A DNA stretch of 64,000 bases from Limnoperna fortunei (lineage: Eukaryota; Mollusca; Bivalvia; Mytilida; Modiolidae): contig OX104122.1 of NCBI GenBank assembly GCA_944474755.1, forward strand, positions 25,197,714 through 25,261,713. The letters are read 5' to 3'. This document shows positions 22,936 to 34,700 of the stretch, in pieces (position 1 is the stretch's first letter; every line of letters begins with the position of its first letter). Under the pieces are notes generated by a model. The model was not told where the DNA came from, did not search any database, and saw only the letters and a program-made list of their open reading frames with translations. Both the position numbers and the translations under genes were made by a program.

Positions 22936-24508
22936 GAGAATTAACGATGTTTTAAATTTATCAAGGAAAGAATATATCGCTCTCACAAAAGGTTTAAGTA
23001 AACAAAGAGTTTAAACTCGACCTGTATAACAAATATTTAATTTTTAATTAATTTAACCGTGTTGAATTATTAAGCTAAGAATATTCATCACCTTTATTTT
23101 CACAATCAGGAAAATGGTTGAAGGTAAGCGGGCATTATAAAACCAGGTGTAGGGTTAAAACTAATAAATATCTTATAAAATAAAAACTACTTTACTATTA
23201 TAGGATTAAACACCGTTTTCAATGGATTTATCGGTATATCAACAAGACCAACTCACTCACAAACAAATAATTAAAACTGCATTAAGGAATTAATCTATCT
23301 AACGTGTTTCTCAACTTCATATTTCTTGTGTATTTGGTAGAGGGAATGACTGAACGTATGACTATTTTGTTTATTTTTACCTACGATTATTCCATAAACC
23401 ATTTTCTGATTTTAATAAACACAATTAAGTTTTATATCAATCTATAACCTTATTTTCTGTATCGAACACAATGAAAGTTTTAAATTTAACACATCATGTA
23501 TGATAATTCATCAATCAAATAATTCATAAGCTGATCGCTACATTCGATATTGAAAGCCGCCATCTATGTTTACGTTGGTTACGATAAAAATAGTTCGGTA
23601 AACGTCATTTATCCAAATATAAATTAAGTCAACTTCATTTATCAAAAAATAAATTTCGTTGAAAACCTCTACCGGAAGTAATCTCAACCAATGAAATAAA
23701 CGTATTTCTAAATATGCAAATCATATTAGAATTATTAGGTAAGAATATATTTTATGCATTGTACTTATGTTCTAGGTCACAAATTGTGGGTTAAAGTGCT
23801 GGGAAGAGTATTCAACTTGAACCACGCACTGCTGAACCCGATTGTATACATGTAATTCAGTTTTTAGATTGATTCGTTGGTTGCATTACGTCTGCCTAGC
23901 AGTATTTTAGATATATTCGGCACGATTATCAGTTTTATAAACACTGAAATAAACCAAACTACAAAAATCTGCAAATATCTAAAATAAAATATATATGATT
24001 ATATATAATTGCTTAAATGTTGGCACAAGGTCCAGTTTTTAACAGGATCGTACACAAAAGGAGCAAGTGTAAACTATAGTTTTTGCAGTTTTGATGAAAA
24101 CCTACTTATTTCCTTGTGTAAAAAAGAAATATGTACATCGCACAAAACTCCTAGTTCTATTATCATATTCTTGAATTATTTGAGCGCACAAACACAGAGG
24201 TAGCGGCACTCTTGATCCCGCATGTTCACCAAAGGTCTCATATGGGATAGCATATTGCAAGCTGTAAAATGTTTTAGGAAACATTTCGGTAAAATAAATG
24301 CTCGTCATTTCTAGTCCAACACTAAATCTGAAACACTGATGATTGTCACCATTATGTATATCAGCAGTACAACAATAAAACTTATGTGTGACGAAGTGAA
24401 GTAAATGCTTCTAAAAATGATGAATAGATGAAGGAAAGGCAAAACAAAAAATGACATTCCTTTATTCTACAGTGTAGGTATTTATGGGTATATTTTAAAG
24501 CAGATTTG

Positions 24509-24637
24509 TCCTACCGCAGGTCGGGGGTTCTTTCCGGGTACTCCGGCTTGCTCCCCCAATAAAAACTGGACGCCATGAAATAGCTGAAAAATTGCTGAAA
24601 GTGGCGTTAAAACACCATTCAAACAAAAAAAAATAAT
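24509..24637 (+). mobile_element. tRNA-derived SINE (family B), 5'-truncated, with target-site duplication
   Basis: Flanked by AAAGCAGATTTG at 24497-24508 and 24638-24649. Contains TCCTACCGCAGGTCGGGG, CCCAATAAAAACTGG, TAGCTGAAAAATTGCTGAAA and an A-rich tail. The paralogous site at 12539-12546 is empty, so insertion followed the duplication. Confidence 0.9.
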
Positions 24638-25625
24638 AAAGCAGATTTGACAGGAAAAGAAAGTTAACGCAATATTTTGCCCACGTTTAGAAGCTGGAAT
24701 GAAAAAAGAAATAATTAGCAGCAGTGTCACGCAACAAGAACAAGTCGTGTGCGGAACTGATAGGATTTCAGCACAGCACAACAATACTATACTCTCCAAA
24801 CACTTTATCCACTGACCCGCTTATCTTCAAATTAATCACAGATAGGGCAGCAACCTAGAAAAAAGATAAACTGTTATGTTGTCATCAGATCATCAGATAT
24901 AATTATGTTCTAAAATTAAATAGGAAAAACATAAGGAAATTTGTATTTCTTTTTAAAAATTGAAATGCAAATCTGTCCAGGACCTTATTATTACCAGGAA
25001 ACTGCATTTAATCTAGATAAAAATTGGACAGTAGGAAGGGAGTATATTTATCATCATTCATAGAAAGACAAACTATTTTTCGGCTGCCATTGAACTGAAC
25101 AAGCATACTTAATTACCCCATACTTAAGATCTTGTAGCGATTGCGTCATGAAAATTCCAGCCAATCTGGCAATCTTCAACTTGCAAATAAAAAACCTTAA
25201 TTTTTTTTTTGGAAATTCAGGGCAGTAAATTTCAACAATGACATCACTTCAATAGTCCATTTATTGTTATACTTTTCAGCAAGGAAGTGATTACTGGGCT
25301 GGTGATTTACTCGGAGATTAACACCCCGCCAGCAGTGGTTGCAAATACATTAGGATTAAATCACGTTTCAATTGTTATAGTTTGTTCTTGATCAAATTAA
25401 GGAATGCAAATTATCAAATAATTATTGAATATTCACGTGGTATTATTTCTCACATTTGAACGCATCTCGTATTAGTTTTTACTCAAAATTTTACTGCGAT
25501 TCACTTAAAGCTGAAATTAGGCAGTATATTGCCCTTTAAAATTTTTTTTAAATAATCAATTTGAAACCAATACAATTAATTTATTGTTAATACATTTCAG
25601 GAAACCTACCAGCAACTAAAATATT

Positions 25626-26673
25626 AATGTTTCAAATTATACAGACGCTCCAAGTTTAGACGAAATTAAGAAAGAATATTTTCGTGAAAATGGAATTCCG
25701 GGTGTCATATTTTTTTCAATACTTTTTGTTGTTGGCTTACAGTAAACATTCATATATTGTTAGTTTATAAGAAATCGAAGCAGATTTCGAAACGGGCAGC
25801 AATGGTATTCATTCTTTGGCTTTCTGCTATTGATTTATTTGCCCACGTCGCTTGTAAACCATTTGCGATAATCGATATCCGGTTAAGATATACATTTGTT
25901 TTTTGTGGAGCATGCGCATTTTTCAAGTATTTGCACGTTGTTTCATTATCTTCCGGTTTCGATTTTAGGAGCCGTTGCAATCCAAAGATATAAAATGATA
26001 GCTATTCCAGGGCTAGCTGCACTTTAAAAATTTCGCAATTATTGTTGGAACATCCACAATCGTATCAGTACCAGCATTATTTATTTATAGTGTTGACACT
26101 AAAACAACGATATTTTACGAACGAAATGGCACAGACGATGTTGTTTTGTCAGAATTTAAAAAGATGAAGCTTGTCGGGGCGTAAGGTTGTGTGATGACAA
26201 TAGTTAGTTTTTCTTTTTTACTAATCTGTGCAGTATGCTACGGAAAATTGCTCTATTTTATGTATACACAACATAAGACAAAACCACAAAGAAATCTAAA
26301 GGACAACAATCTAAGTCGGTTGCCTGTTGTATCTGCAACAAACACAGAACAGCGTTCTGGGATCAGAATTGAACTCAAATCAAGTAAAAACATAGTAAAG
26401 ACTGACAAAACAGGCAAACGCCAGGGGTACGAAAAGGGTCGACAATTAACGATTGGTTTGATTACAGCAAAAGCAGTTTTTTCACTGAATATATTAATCA
26501 TTTATCAACTGTTATAATTTCTATCGCTAACCCTTTTGTAAATGCTGCAAACAACCTCCTTTTTCGGTCTTACTTCATAAACAATGCTGCTAATCCAGTC
26601 GTGTTTTTCTTGTTAGACGGCATCTTCCGAGAAGACTGTTTGAAGTTATACAAGAAAAGAACTTCATGGAAGC
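25626..26673 (+). pseudogene. GPCR pseudogene, paralogue of the receptor at 14036
   Basis: Aligns along its length with the intact receptor but the start codon is ATT, the TM1 region has a short deletion and a stop, a frameshift follows TM3 (LSSGF then RSRCNPKI), about 20 bp are lost before TM4, a TAA interrupts TM5, and another shift ends TM6. Readable blocks: KRAAMVFILWLSAIDLFA, the cytoplasmic loop with RNLKDNN and EKGRQLTIGLITA, and the tail LDGIFREDCLKLYKKRT. The longer C-terminal tail probably preserves the ancestral end. Confidence 0.9.
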
Positions 26674-27525
26674 CGTCAACATTGTATTTGTTTGTAAATC
26701 GTATTTTATTTTTCTTTGTGATTGGTTGACAAACATTAAAAGACGCTCACTACTAATACAATGTCAATATATATTTAATATACGTCACAACACAATTTAT
26801 CTACTCTCTGCAATATTGACCAAGTTAAATGTATTTAATCTACCAAAAAAGAATCACTTTCGTGAGACTATTACACAGCGACAAAGCTGTTTGTTTAGAC
26901 TTAAACAATTATGGTAGCAATTATTATTAATTTATATTATTTTTTATAGAAAACTCAGAGATAGATACTGAATAAATTCAGACGATGTACCTTTCAAAAC
27001 TTATATTTTCAACTCAATCTGACTTTCTTAAGAATTTATATTAAACTGATTGTTTCTGATGCATTAATATCAATAGTCAATATTATTTTCAAGTAATTAC
27101 AAATTAGTTTAAAAACATTTCATTTCATAATTTGATTCATGGAAGCTAACTGCAAAGTTAGTTAATGTTTTGCTAGCAGTACAAGCCTAGCATTTAAACT
27201 CAGTACATGAGAACAAATTAAATTGATGTGTTTTAAATAACATGTTAACCATATTTAATAGGGTAAGGATTATTTTGTACTTCATTTATTAGCTTTATAA
27301 CTAACATTACCAGAGTTATTCCTACTGGCTTGCTTTTACTCATTTGAACTTTATCTAAGAAACATATTGTGGATAATTGTGCGATTTAATATTGACTTAC
27401 TGCTAAATATATACCATAGTAATTTTGTGTAGTCTGAATTGTTTATCGTAGCTCAATCAACATAAATTTGTACACATACTTCCTCCACGCTTTATATTTG
27501 ATATGTATTTCCACGTATAGCATTA

Positions 27526-27782
27526 TGTTTGTTTGTTTGATGGTGTTTAACGCCACTTTCACCAATTTTTCAGCTATATCATGGCGTCCAGTTTTTATTG
27601 GAGGAGGAAGCCGGAGTACCCGGAGAAAAACCCCGACCTGCGGTAGGAAAACTGGCAATCCTTGTCAATTAAGATTGGCGTCGAATACACCCTGCAGTGA
27701 GATTCGAACCCACAATCTCATTGTTGACAGACCACGTAATCAATAGTAGACGAACTACCTTATCCACTCGGACACCGAGGCC
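27526..27782 (-). mobile_element. Full-length tRNA-derived SINE (family B)
   Basis: On the minus strand it starts with a tRNA-like head (GGCCTCGGTGTCCGAGTGGA as A box; GGGTTCGAATCTCACTGC as B box), then the body with TTCCTACCGCAGGTCGGGG, CTCCGGGTACTCCGGCTTCC, CAATAAAAACTGGACGCC and GTGGCGTTAAACACC, ending in an (AAAC)n tail. It is flanked by 15-bp duplications CCACGTATA[G/A]CATTA at 27511-27525 and 27783-27797 with one mismatch. The head is Ser/Leu-type tRNA-like but is not a functional tRNA gene. Confidence 0.92.
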
Positions 27783-27797
27783 CCACGTATAACATTA

Positions 27798-30700
27798 AAA
27801 TGCACTGCTGTATACAAAGAAGCGTATCGTCCTCATCAACCACTAAAACTTTTGTATGAATTAACGTTAACGGGATTCATAATAAGCGATTGTAAATCGG
27901 TGTAATCTCCGTTAAAATATTTTATCTCAAACTAATTATGTCACGTGCATTCCCAGTTCATTATGAAAACTTTTTGTTGGCGGTTGTACGTTAAATTACC
28001 CCCATCCTCCCATAAATTAAAATTTAATGTTAGTAGGCGTAGGCTCATTGTAGCCTTTACATTTCCCAATTAGCTTGCGAAGATAATATTTGGTATTTCA
28101 TTTCTTTACATGTAAACAATTGAAATGCAGATACGACGACCTAACTATCTCGAAAAAGATTTTTTGATTTATAAAGCATTATGCTAACGGATTGTGGGAA
28201 TTCATAGGATCTAAAGTAATTGGAAGTACACAGTTCTAATCTAGTGATGTAACTTGTACTTTATTTACTTGTTTAAGTTCAACGGTCATACAAATTCATT
28301 TTTCTTTTAGTCTATAGTTTTCTGAGCATTTTGGGTGAAAACATAAAAATTAAATGTACTTGGCTATGCAAATAACTATTGTAATTTGTTTTAAATGCAG
28401 TTGTTTTTAAAAATAATTTTGCAGCTATATTCTGGTCTCCAATTTTATCGTGTGAGGAGGCAGTAGTCAGCGGTTAGAGCCCGCGTACTTCAGCAGGAAA
28501 ACTGGCAGCCTATGTCCATGATGGTAGAAGTCACGTATACCTTGCCTGGAATCTGTCTCAAACCCTGATGAACAAGACAAATAAAAGATTGTTTAAACTA
28601 CAAGTACCTTGTCCACGCTGCCAATTACGCGTCAGAAATTTGCATATGATGAATAACTTACGACCAACCTGTCATCTTTAAAAAAAAAATCTGACCCCTT
28701 TTCCGAAAACCCTAAAGGTGTCGGCAAGTTTGTACTATTGTGTTGACTATGCCTTGCAATGTGTCACGATAATTTCATTGTGGCTCTTGTGATATGAGGA
28801 TTTTGAATACATTAACTATTTGAACTTTCTCATTAACTTATTACGGCTTGCTTCCACATTTTGTTTTAACGATTAAATGACACAAACATCTGTCTTAATA
28901 TTGATAAAAATGTAACCACGCACAGTCATAATAAAATTATTATTTATTTTCTAGTCATATATTGCAATATATTTTTTATGTATTATGAAATATAATTGGT
29001 TCATGGTGTGCATAAAATTCATTATCTATTTATCGTACATAAGGCGTCTACTCTATGACTTTCCTGAATTCTTGAAATCATAATCTCAATTAAATACATT
29101 ATGCATAATTTAAAAGACCCCATAGAATTCATTAAATATGGTCCATAAATTTTACGACGATTTACGTGAATGAACACCATGGCTTCTATTATCAGGCACC
29201 TCTTAATAATGTATTAAGTGTTTTTTTCGATTTCATCAGACATGATGCAAGCAAAACACTAAATCCCCATTGACAATGTCTATAGATACTTTTTGTTAGT
29301 TTTTCAAAAAACCGCTTGTAATATTTTCGGCGAAAGCAGTCAAGGATACATTCAAGTACTTTATTGTTTAAAGTTATTATCGTATTTTTCAGATGCTTAT
29401 TTAACAGTTTCCTGTTACACTTAACATTTTGTTCCTAACCACAGTAATTGAGTTGTCAAGCTAGAAACTAATACACTTTTGTATGGTCAATTATAATTTA
29501 CTTAGTGATAAATTCAAGCAGAACATTGGTAGAGCTCGTCACCTTGTTGATACTGACATTAAACCAACAAAGAAACAAACAATCGTGTTGTGTAATCGTT
29601 CATTCGGCATTATTGTGAATGTGTTTCAATTTAAAGGATCCATATTAGTGTTTCTGTTGATATATCTTTTATTTATTTTCATTTACATCTCCAATAAGGA
29701 AGAATTGGTTGTTCCTTTAAAGTACGCATGATTTAGTGCAGCAGCTTTAAAGGTAAGTGATAACATAACTGTAGTTGTTATGTATACTATGAAAGAAGTT
29801 ATATGGTCTTGTAATTAAAATTCAAGCTGGGGATTGTAAAATGTACTTGTGAAAAGTTATTACGTTGCCACTTGGGCCAAACACTGAAGAATGAAAACTT
29901 GATAAATACTATGCATGTTATTATCTTTTAGTGTCAAAGCAACACGCGATCAACGCACATACGACAGATAACTCTTGCATGTGAATTGATTTAAGAGTAA
30001 GGGTAAAAAATATTAATGACGCGAATTGTTTGTAAATCGTCGTGTAGTTTTACAATTAAAAAACGCTGCATGGGTGAAGTTGAACTCGAATTTTATTTCC
30101 ACATTCGTTTGCAAACATTATCAAATAGATGTTTTGGACTTTCTCATCGTTGTCTAAAATTTGTGATGAAATTAAGTTCGATATTCTCTACACAGTAATT
30201 TTAATTACAAACCTCGGACTATTTGTAACAAACTTACTTGTAAAGAAACAGACAGATCAAAAGGGATTTGATTTCTTCGAAAATAAACTTTTGTTTAGGA
30301 ACCGAGTCTACGGTTCAGCACTTTTCTAGCCTTCCTCTAAGTGTGTTATTGTGTCTACATCGCCCACCTGAAATACGACCTGCACTAGGCCTATGAAAAG
30401 CTAGCTTTTTGACTACTGATAGTAGGACCCACTTCCAGTTTTCAGCAATTTTACTGCAGCCTTTATTGCTGATCATCTCTAACATGTCTGTAGCATAGGT
30501 CGCGTCTCACCGCTTTGTTTTCCAAGATAAAGTATGATTTCTGGTTAAAAGTACAAAAATTCAGTACATGTCATCTGATTAAAACCTCATTTTACTAACT
30601 TTATTTTATCAGTTGTGCTGCCTTGCAATACTATTCATCGATTCATAAATTAACATTCACTGCCCAAGATTGACAATTCTAAAGTTCTTCTATTTCCAGT

Positions 30701-31150
30701 TTCTTAGAAAAATTTAGAATTTTAGCTCAATCTTCCAATATGTTTCGACTCAAGACTGCTGATAAGACTTTGTTTATAAGAAATGTGAATCTGGCATAGT
30801 TAATTTTACCACCTTATGATCTTTGGTAGTTCTATTTACTTAATATGTTAATATTGTTGGCCCCTTTCAATTTTTTTCATAATTTCCATCTTTATTCACA
30901 TTAACAAAATTTTCGTGATCAATCTGTGTAAAAATGTAATCTATGCAACTCATTTTGAGGATTCTCTACTTCTAATATTTCTAGGTTTGCTTGTGTACCC
31001 CTTGTCATTTCTCTTCTTGTGAAGAATTCAACATGACATCGGTTACTTTATCTTTTCTAACATTAAAATTTGTTCTATATGTTTAACTGGATTCAATTTT
31101 TTTAAATATCAAATATATTTATGTTTGATTGTAGTTGCACTACCAATTAA
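27798..31150. other. Long intergenic stretch, no supported gene
   Basis: AT-rich. It holds one diverged SINE (28420-28635). Several open frames of 60-82 codons lack start context, conserved motifs or splice logic. Confidence 0.6.
28420..28635 (-). mobile_element. Diverged tRNA-derived SINE (family B)
   Basis: On the minus strand: TTGGCAGCGTGGACAAGGTA (A-box-like), GGTTTGAGACAGATTCC (B-box-like), CTGCCAGTTTTCCTGC, then a TATAGCTGCAAAAT block. Strong decay. Confidence 0.6.
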
Positions 31151-31795
31151 AGTCTCAAATAAATTACAAACTTTAAAGATGGAATTGTTTTATTGTTAAA
31201 TCCAGACCTACTGTAACTTGTATTTTTATAGCGGAAACGTATATATTACAAACTTTCCTAGTCAAAACGGAGTTTTGATGCATTACATTAGCGGTTGAAT
31301 CTAGATGTACAGTTACTTGAATTTTAATTGGAGAAGCGTATAGATTACAAACTTGCCCAGTAAAATACCGTTTTGTATATGCAATCCAGATTCATAGTAC
31401 CTTGTATTATAATAGCACAAACGCTAATATTACAAACGTTTCTAGTAAACCCAAACGTTTACAGACTCAACTGTTAATGTAATAAACTGTAATTAACTTT
31501 AAAACGTGAATATGTTGTTATGTTAAGTCAAGACATGAAATAACTTGTATTTCAATAGCAGAAACGTTTAAAGTACAAAACTTTTTAATAAAATGGATTT
31601 TTTAAGCAATTGTGTTGTTGTTTTTCATTAACGGTAACAATCTCAACAGTAATGTAATAAAATACAAAATCTAAAGATAGAAATATATGGTGTTAAATAC
31701 ACATTAAAAGTTTCTTGTATTTTAATAGCAGAAAAGTTTTCCATCTTTTCTAGTGAAATGGAGTTCTTATGCATTTGGATGTTGTATTACATTAG
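31150..31795 (+). repeat. Imperfect longer repeat units preceding the minisatellite
   Basis: Related blocks recur every ~100-190 bp: CTTGTATTTTAATAGCAGAAA-like, TTACAAACTTTCCTAGT-like, GGAGTTTTGATGCATTACAT-like. Each later block ends in a GTTA-CAACTGTAATGTAATAAA-like piece, which resembles a minisatellite unit. Confidence 0.6.
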
Positions 31796-34700
31796 CAGTT
31801 ACCTTCTTAACTGTCATTAAATGTTATCTTTTCTACTGTAATTAACTGCTACCTATTCAACTGTAATAAACTTACCTTCTCAACTGTAATAAACTGTTAC
31901 CTTTTCAACTGTAATAAACTGTTACATTTCCAACTGAATAAACTGTAACCTTCTCAAGTGAAATAAACTGCTACCTTCTCAACTGTAATAAAATGTTATC
32001 TTCTCAACTGTAATAAACTGTTGCCTTCTCAACCGAAATAAACTATTACCTTCTCAACGGTAATAAACTGTTACATTCTCAACTGTAATAAACTGCTACC
32101 CTCTCAACTGTAATAAAATGTTACCTTCTCAACTGTAATAGACTGTTACCTTCTCAACTCTAAAAAACTGTAACCTTCTCAACTGTAATAAACTGTTACC
32201 TTCTCAACTGTAATATACTGTTGCCTTCTCAACTGTAATAAACTGTTACCTTCTCAACTGTAATAAACTGTTACCTTCTCAACTGTAATAAACTGTTACC
32301 TTCTAAACTGTTATAAACTGTTACCTTCTAAATTTTAATAAACTGTAACCTTCTCAACTGTAATAAACTGCTACCTTCTAAACTGTAATTAACTGTTACC
32401 TTCTCAACTGTAATAAACTGTTACCTTCTCAATTGTAATAAACTGTTACCTTATCAACTGTAATAAACTGTTACCTTCTCAACTGTAACCTTCTCAACTG
32501 TAATAAACTGTTACCTTCTCAACTGTAATAAAATTTTACCTTCTTAACTGTAATAAACTGTTACCTTCTCAACTGTAATAAAATTTTACCTTCTTAACTG
32601 TAATAAACTGTTACCTTCTCACCGTAATAAAATGTTACCTTCTCAACTGTAATAAAATGTTGCCTTCTCAACTGTAATAAACTGTTACCTTCTCAACTGT
32701 AATAAACTGTTACCTTCTCAACTGTAATAAACTGGTACCTTCTCTACTGTAATAAACTGCTATCTTTCAACTGTAATAAACTATTAACTTCTTAACTTTA
32801 ATAAACGGTTACATTCTCAACTGTAATAAACTGTTACCTTCTCAACTGTAATAAACAGTTTCATTCTCAACTTTAATAAACTGGTACCTTCTCAACTGTA
32901 ATAAACTGGTACCTTCTCTACTGTAATAAACTGCTATCTTTTATCTGTAATAAACTATTACCTTCTCAACTGTAATAAACGGTTACATTCTCAACTGTTA
33001 TAACCTGTTACCTTCTCAACTATAATAAAATGTTACCTTCTCAACTGTAATAAACTGTTACCTTCTCAACTGTATTAAACAGTTTCATTCTCAACTGTAA
33101 TAAACTGCTACCTTCTAAACTGTAATAAACTGTTACCTTCTCAACTGTAATAAACAGTTTCATTCTCAACTGTAATAAAATGCTACCTTCTAAACTGTAA
33201 TAAACTGTTACCTTCTCAACTGTAATAAACTGCTACCTTCTCAGCTGTAATAAAATGTTACCTTCTCAACTGTAATAAACTGTTACATTCTCAAATGTAA
33301 TAAACTGTTACCTTCTCAACTGTTATAAACTGTTACACTCTCAACTGTAATAAAATGTTACCTTCTCTACTGTAATAAAATGTTACCTTCTCAACTGTAA
33401 TAAACAGTTTCATTCTCAACTGTAATAAACTGCTACCGTCTAAACTGTAATAAACTGTTACCTTCTCAACTGTAATAAACTGTTACCTTCTCAACTGTAA
33501 TAAACTGTTACCTTCTCAACTGTTATAAACTGTTACCGTCTCAACTGTAATAAAATGTTACCTTCTCAACTGTAATAAACTGTTTCCTTCTCAACTGTAA
33601 TAAACAGTTTCATTCTCAACTGTAATAAACTGCTACCTTCTCAACTGTAATAAACTGTTACCTTATCAACTGTAATAAACTGTTACCTTCTCAACTGTAA
33701 TAAACTGTTACCTTCTCAAATGTAATAAACTTTTACCTTCTTAACTGTAATAAACTGCTACCTTCTCACCGTAATAAAATGTTACCTTCTCAACTGTAAT
33801 AAACTGTTACCTTCTCAACTGTATTAAACAGTTTCATTCTCAACTGTAATAAACTGCTACCTTCTAAACTGTAATAAACTGTTACCTTCTCAACTGTAAT
33901 AAACAGTTTCATTCTCAACTGTAATAAAATGCTACCTTCTAAACTGTAATAAACTGTGTTACCTTCTGAACTGTAATAAACTGCTACCTTCTCAGCTGTA
34001 ATAAAATGTTACCTTCTCAACTGTAATAAACTGTTACATTCTCAAATGTAATAAACTGTTACCTTCTCAACTGTTATAAACTGTTACACTCTCAACTGTA
34101 ATAAACTGCTACCTTCTCAACTGTAATAAACTGTTACCTTATCAACTGTAATAAACTGTTACCTTCTCAACTGTAATAAACTGTTACCTTCTAAACTGTT
34201 ATAAACTGTTACCTTCTAAATTTTAATAAACTGTAACCTTCTCAACTGTAATAAACTGCTACCTTCTAAACTGTAATTAACTGTTACCTTCTCAACTGTA
34301 ATAAACTGTTACCTTCTCAACTGTAATAAACTGTTACCTTATCAACTGTAATAAACTGTTACCTTCTCAACTGTAACCTTCTCAACTGTAATAAACTGTT
34401 ACCTTCTCAACTGTAATAAAATTTTACCTTCTTAACTGTAATAAACTGTTACCTTCTCACCGTAATAAAATGTTACCTTCTCAACTGTAATAAAATGTTG
34501 CCTTCTCAACTGTAATAAACTGTTACCTTCTCAACTGTAATAAACTGTTACCTTCTCAACTGTAATAAACTGGTACCTTCTCTACTGTAATAAACTGCTA
34601 TCTTTCAACTGTAATAAACTATTACCTTCTTAACTTTAATAAACGGTTACATTCTCAACTGTAATAAACTGTTACCTTCTCAACTGTAATAAACAGTTTC

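Larger units (their letters stand above)
22961..27250 (+). repeat. Segmental duplication unit G2 (GPCR pseudogene-bearing)
   Basis: Second copy of 11464-15672. It has two extra pieces: about 23205-23735 (~530 bp, candidate short duplication ATTATAGG/ATTATTAGG at the edges) and a SINE at 24509-24637. It lacks the ~570-bp block seen at 12995-13560. Confidence 0.85.

Noticed and set aside
27690..27782. Functional tRNA gene on the minus strand
   Set aside because: A and B boxes are present, but it is the head of a SINE with a body, AAAC tail and target duplications, and the cloverleaf is not intact.
29483..29731. 82-codon open frame with a hydrophobic stretch
   Set aside because: Low-complexity hydrophobic run in AT-rich DNA, with no domain, homologous copy or exon context.
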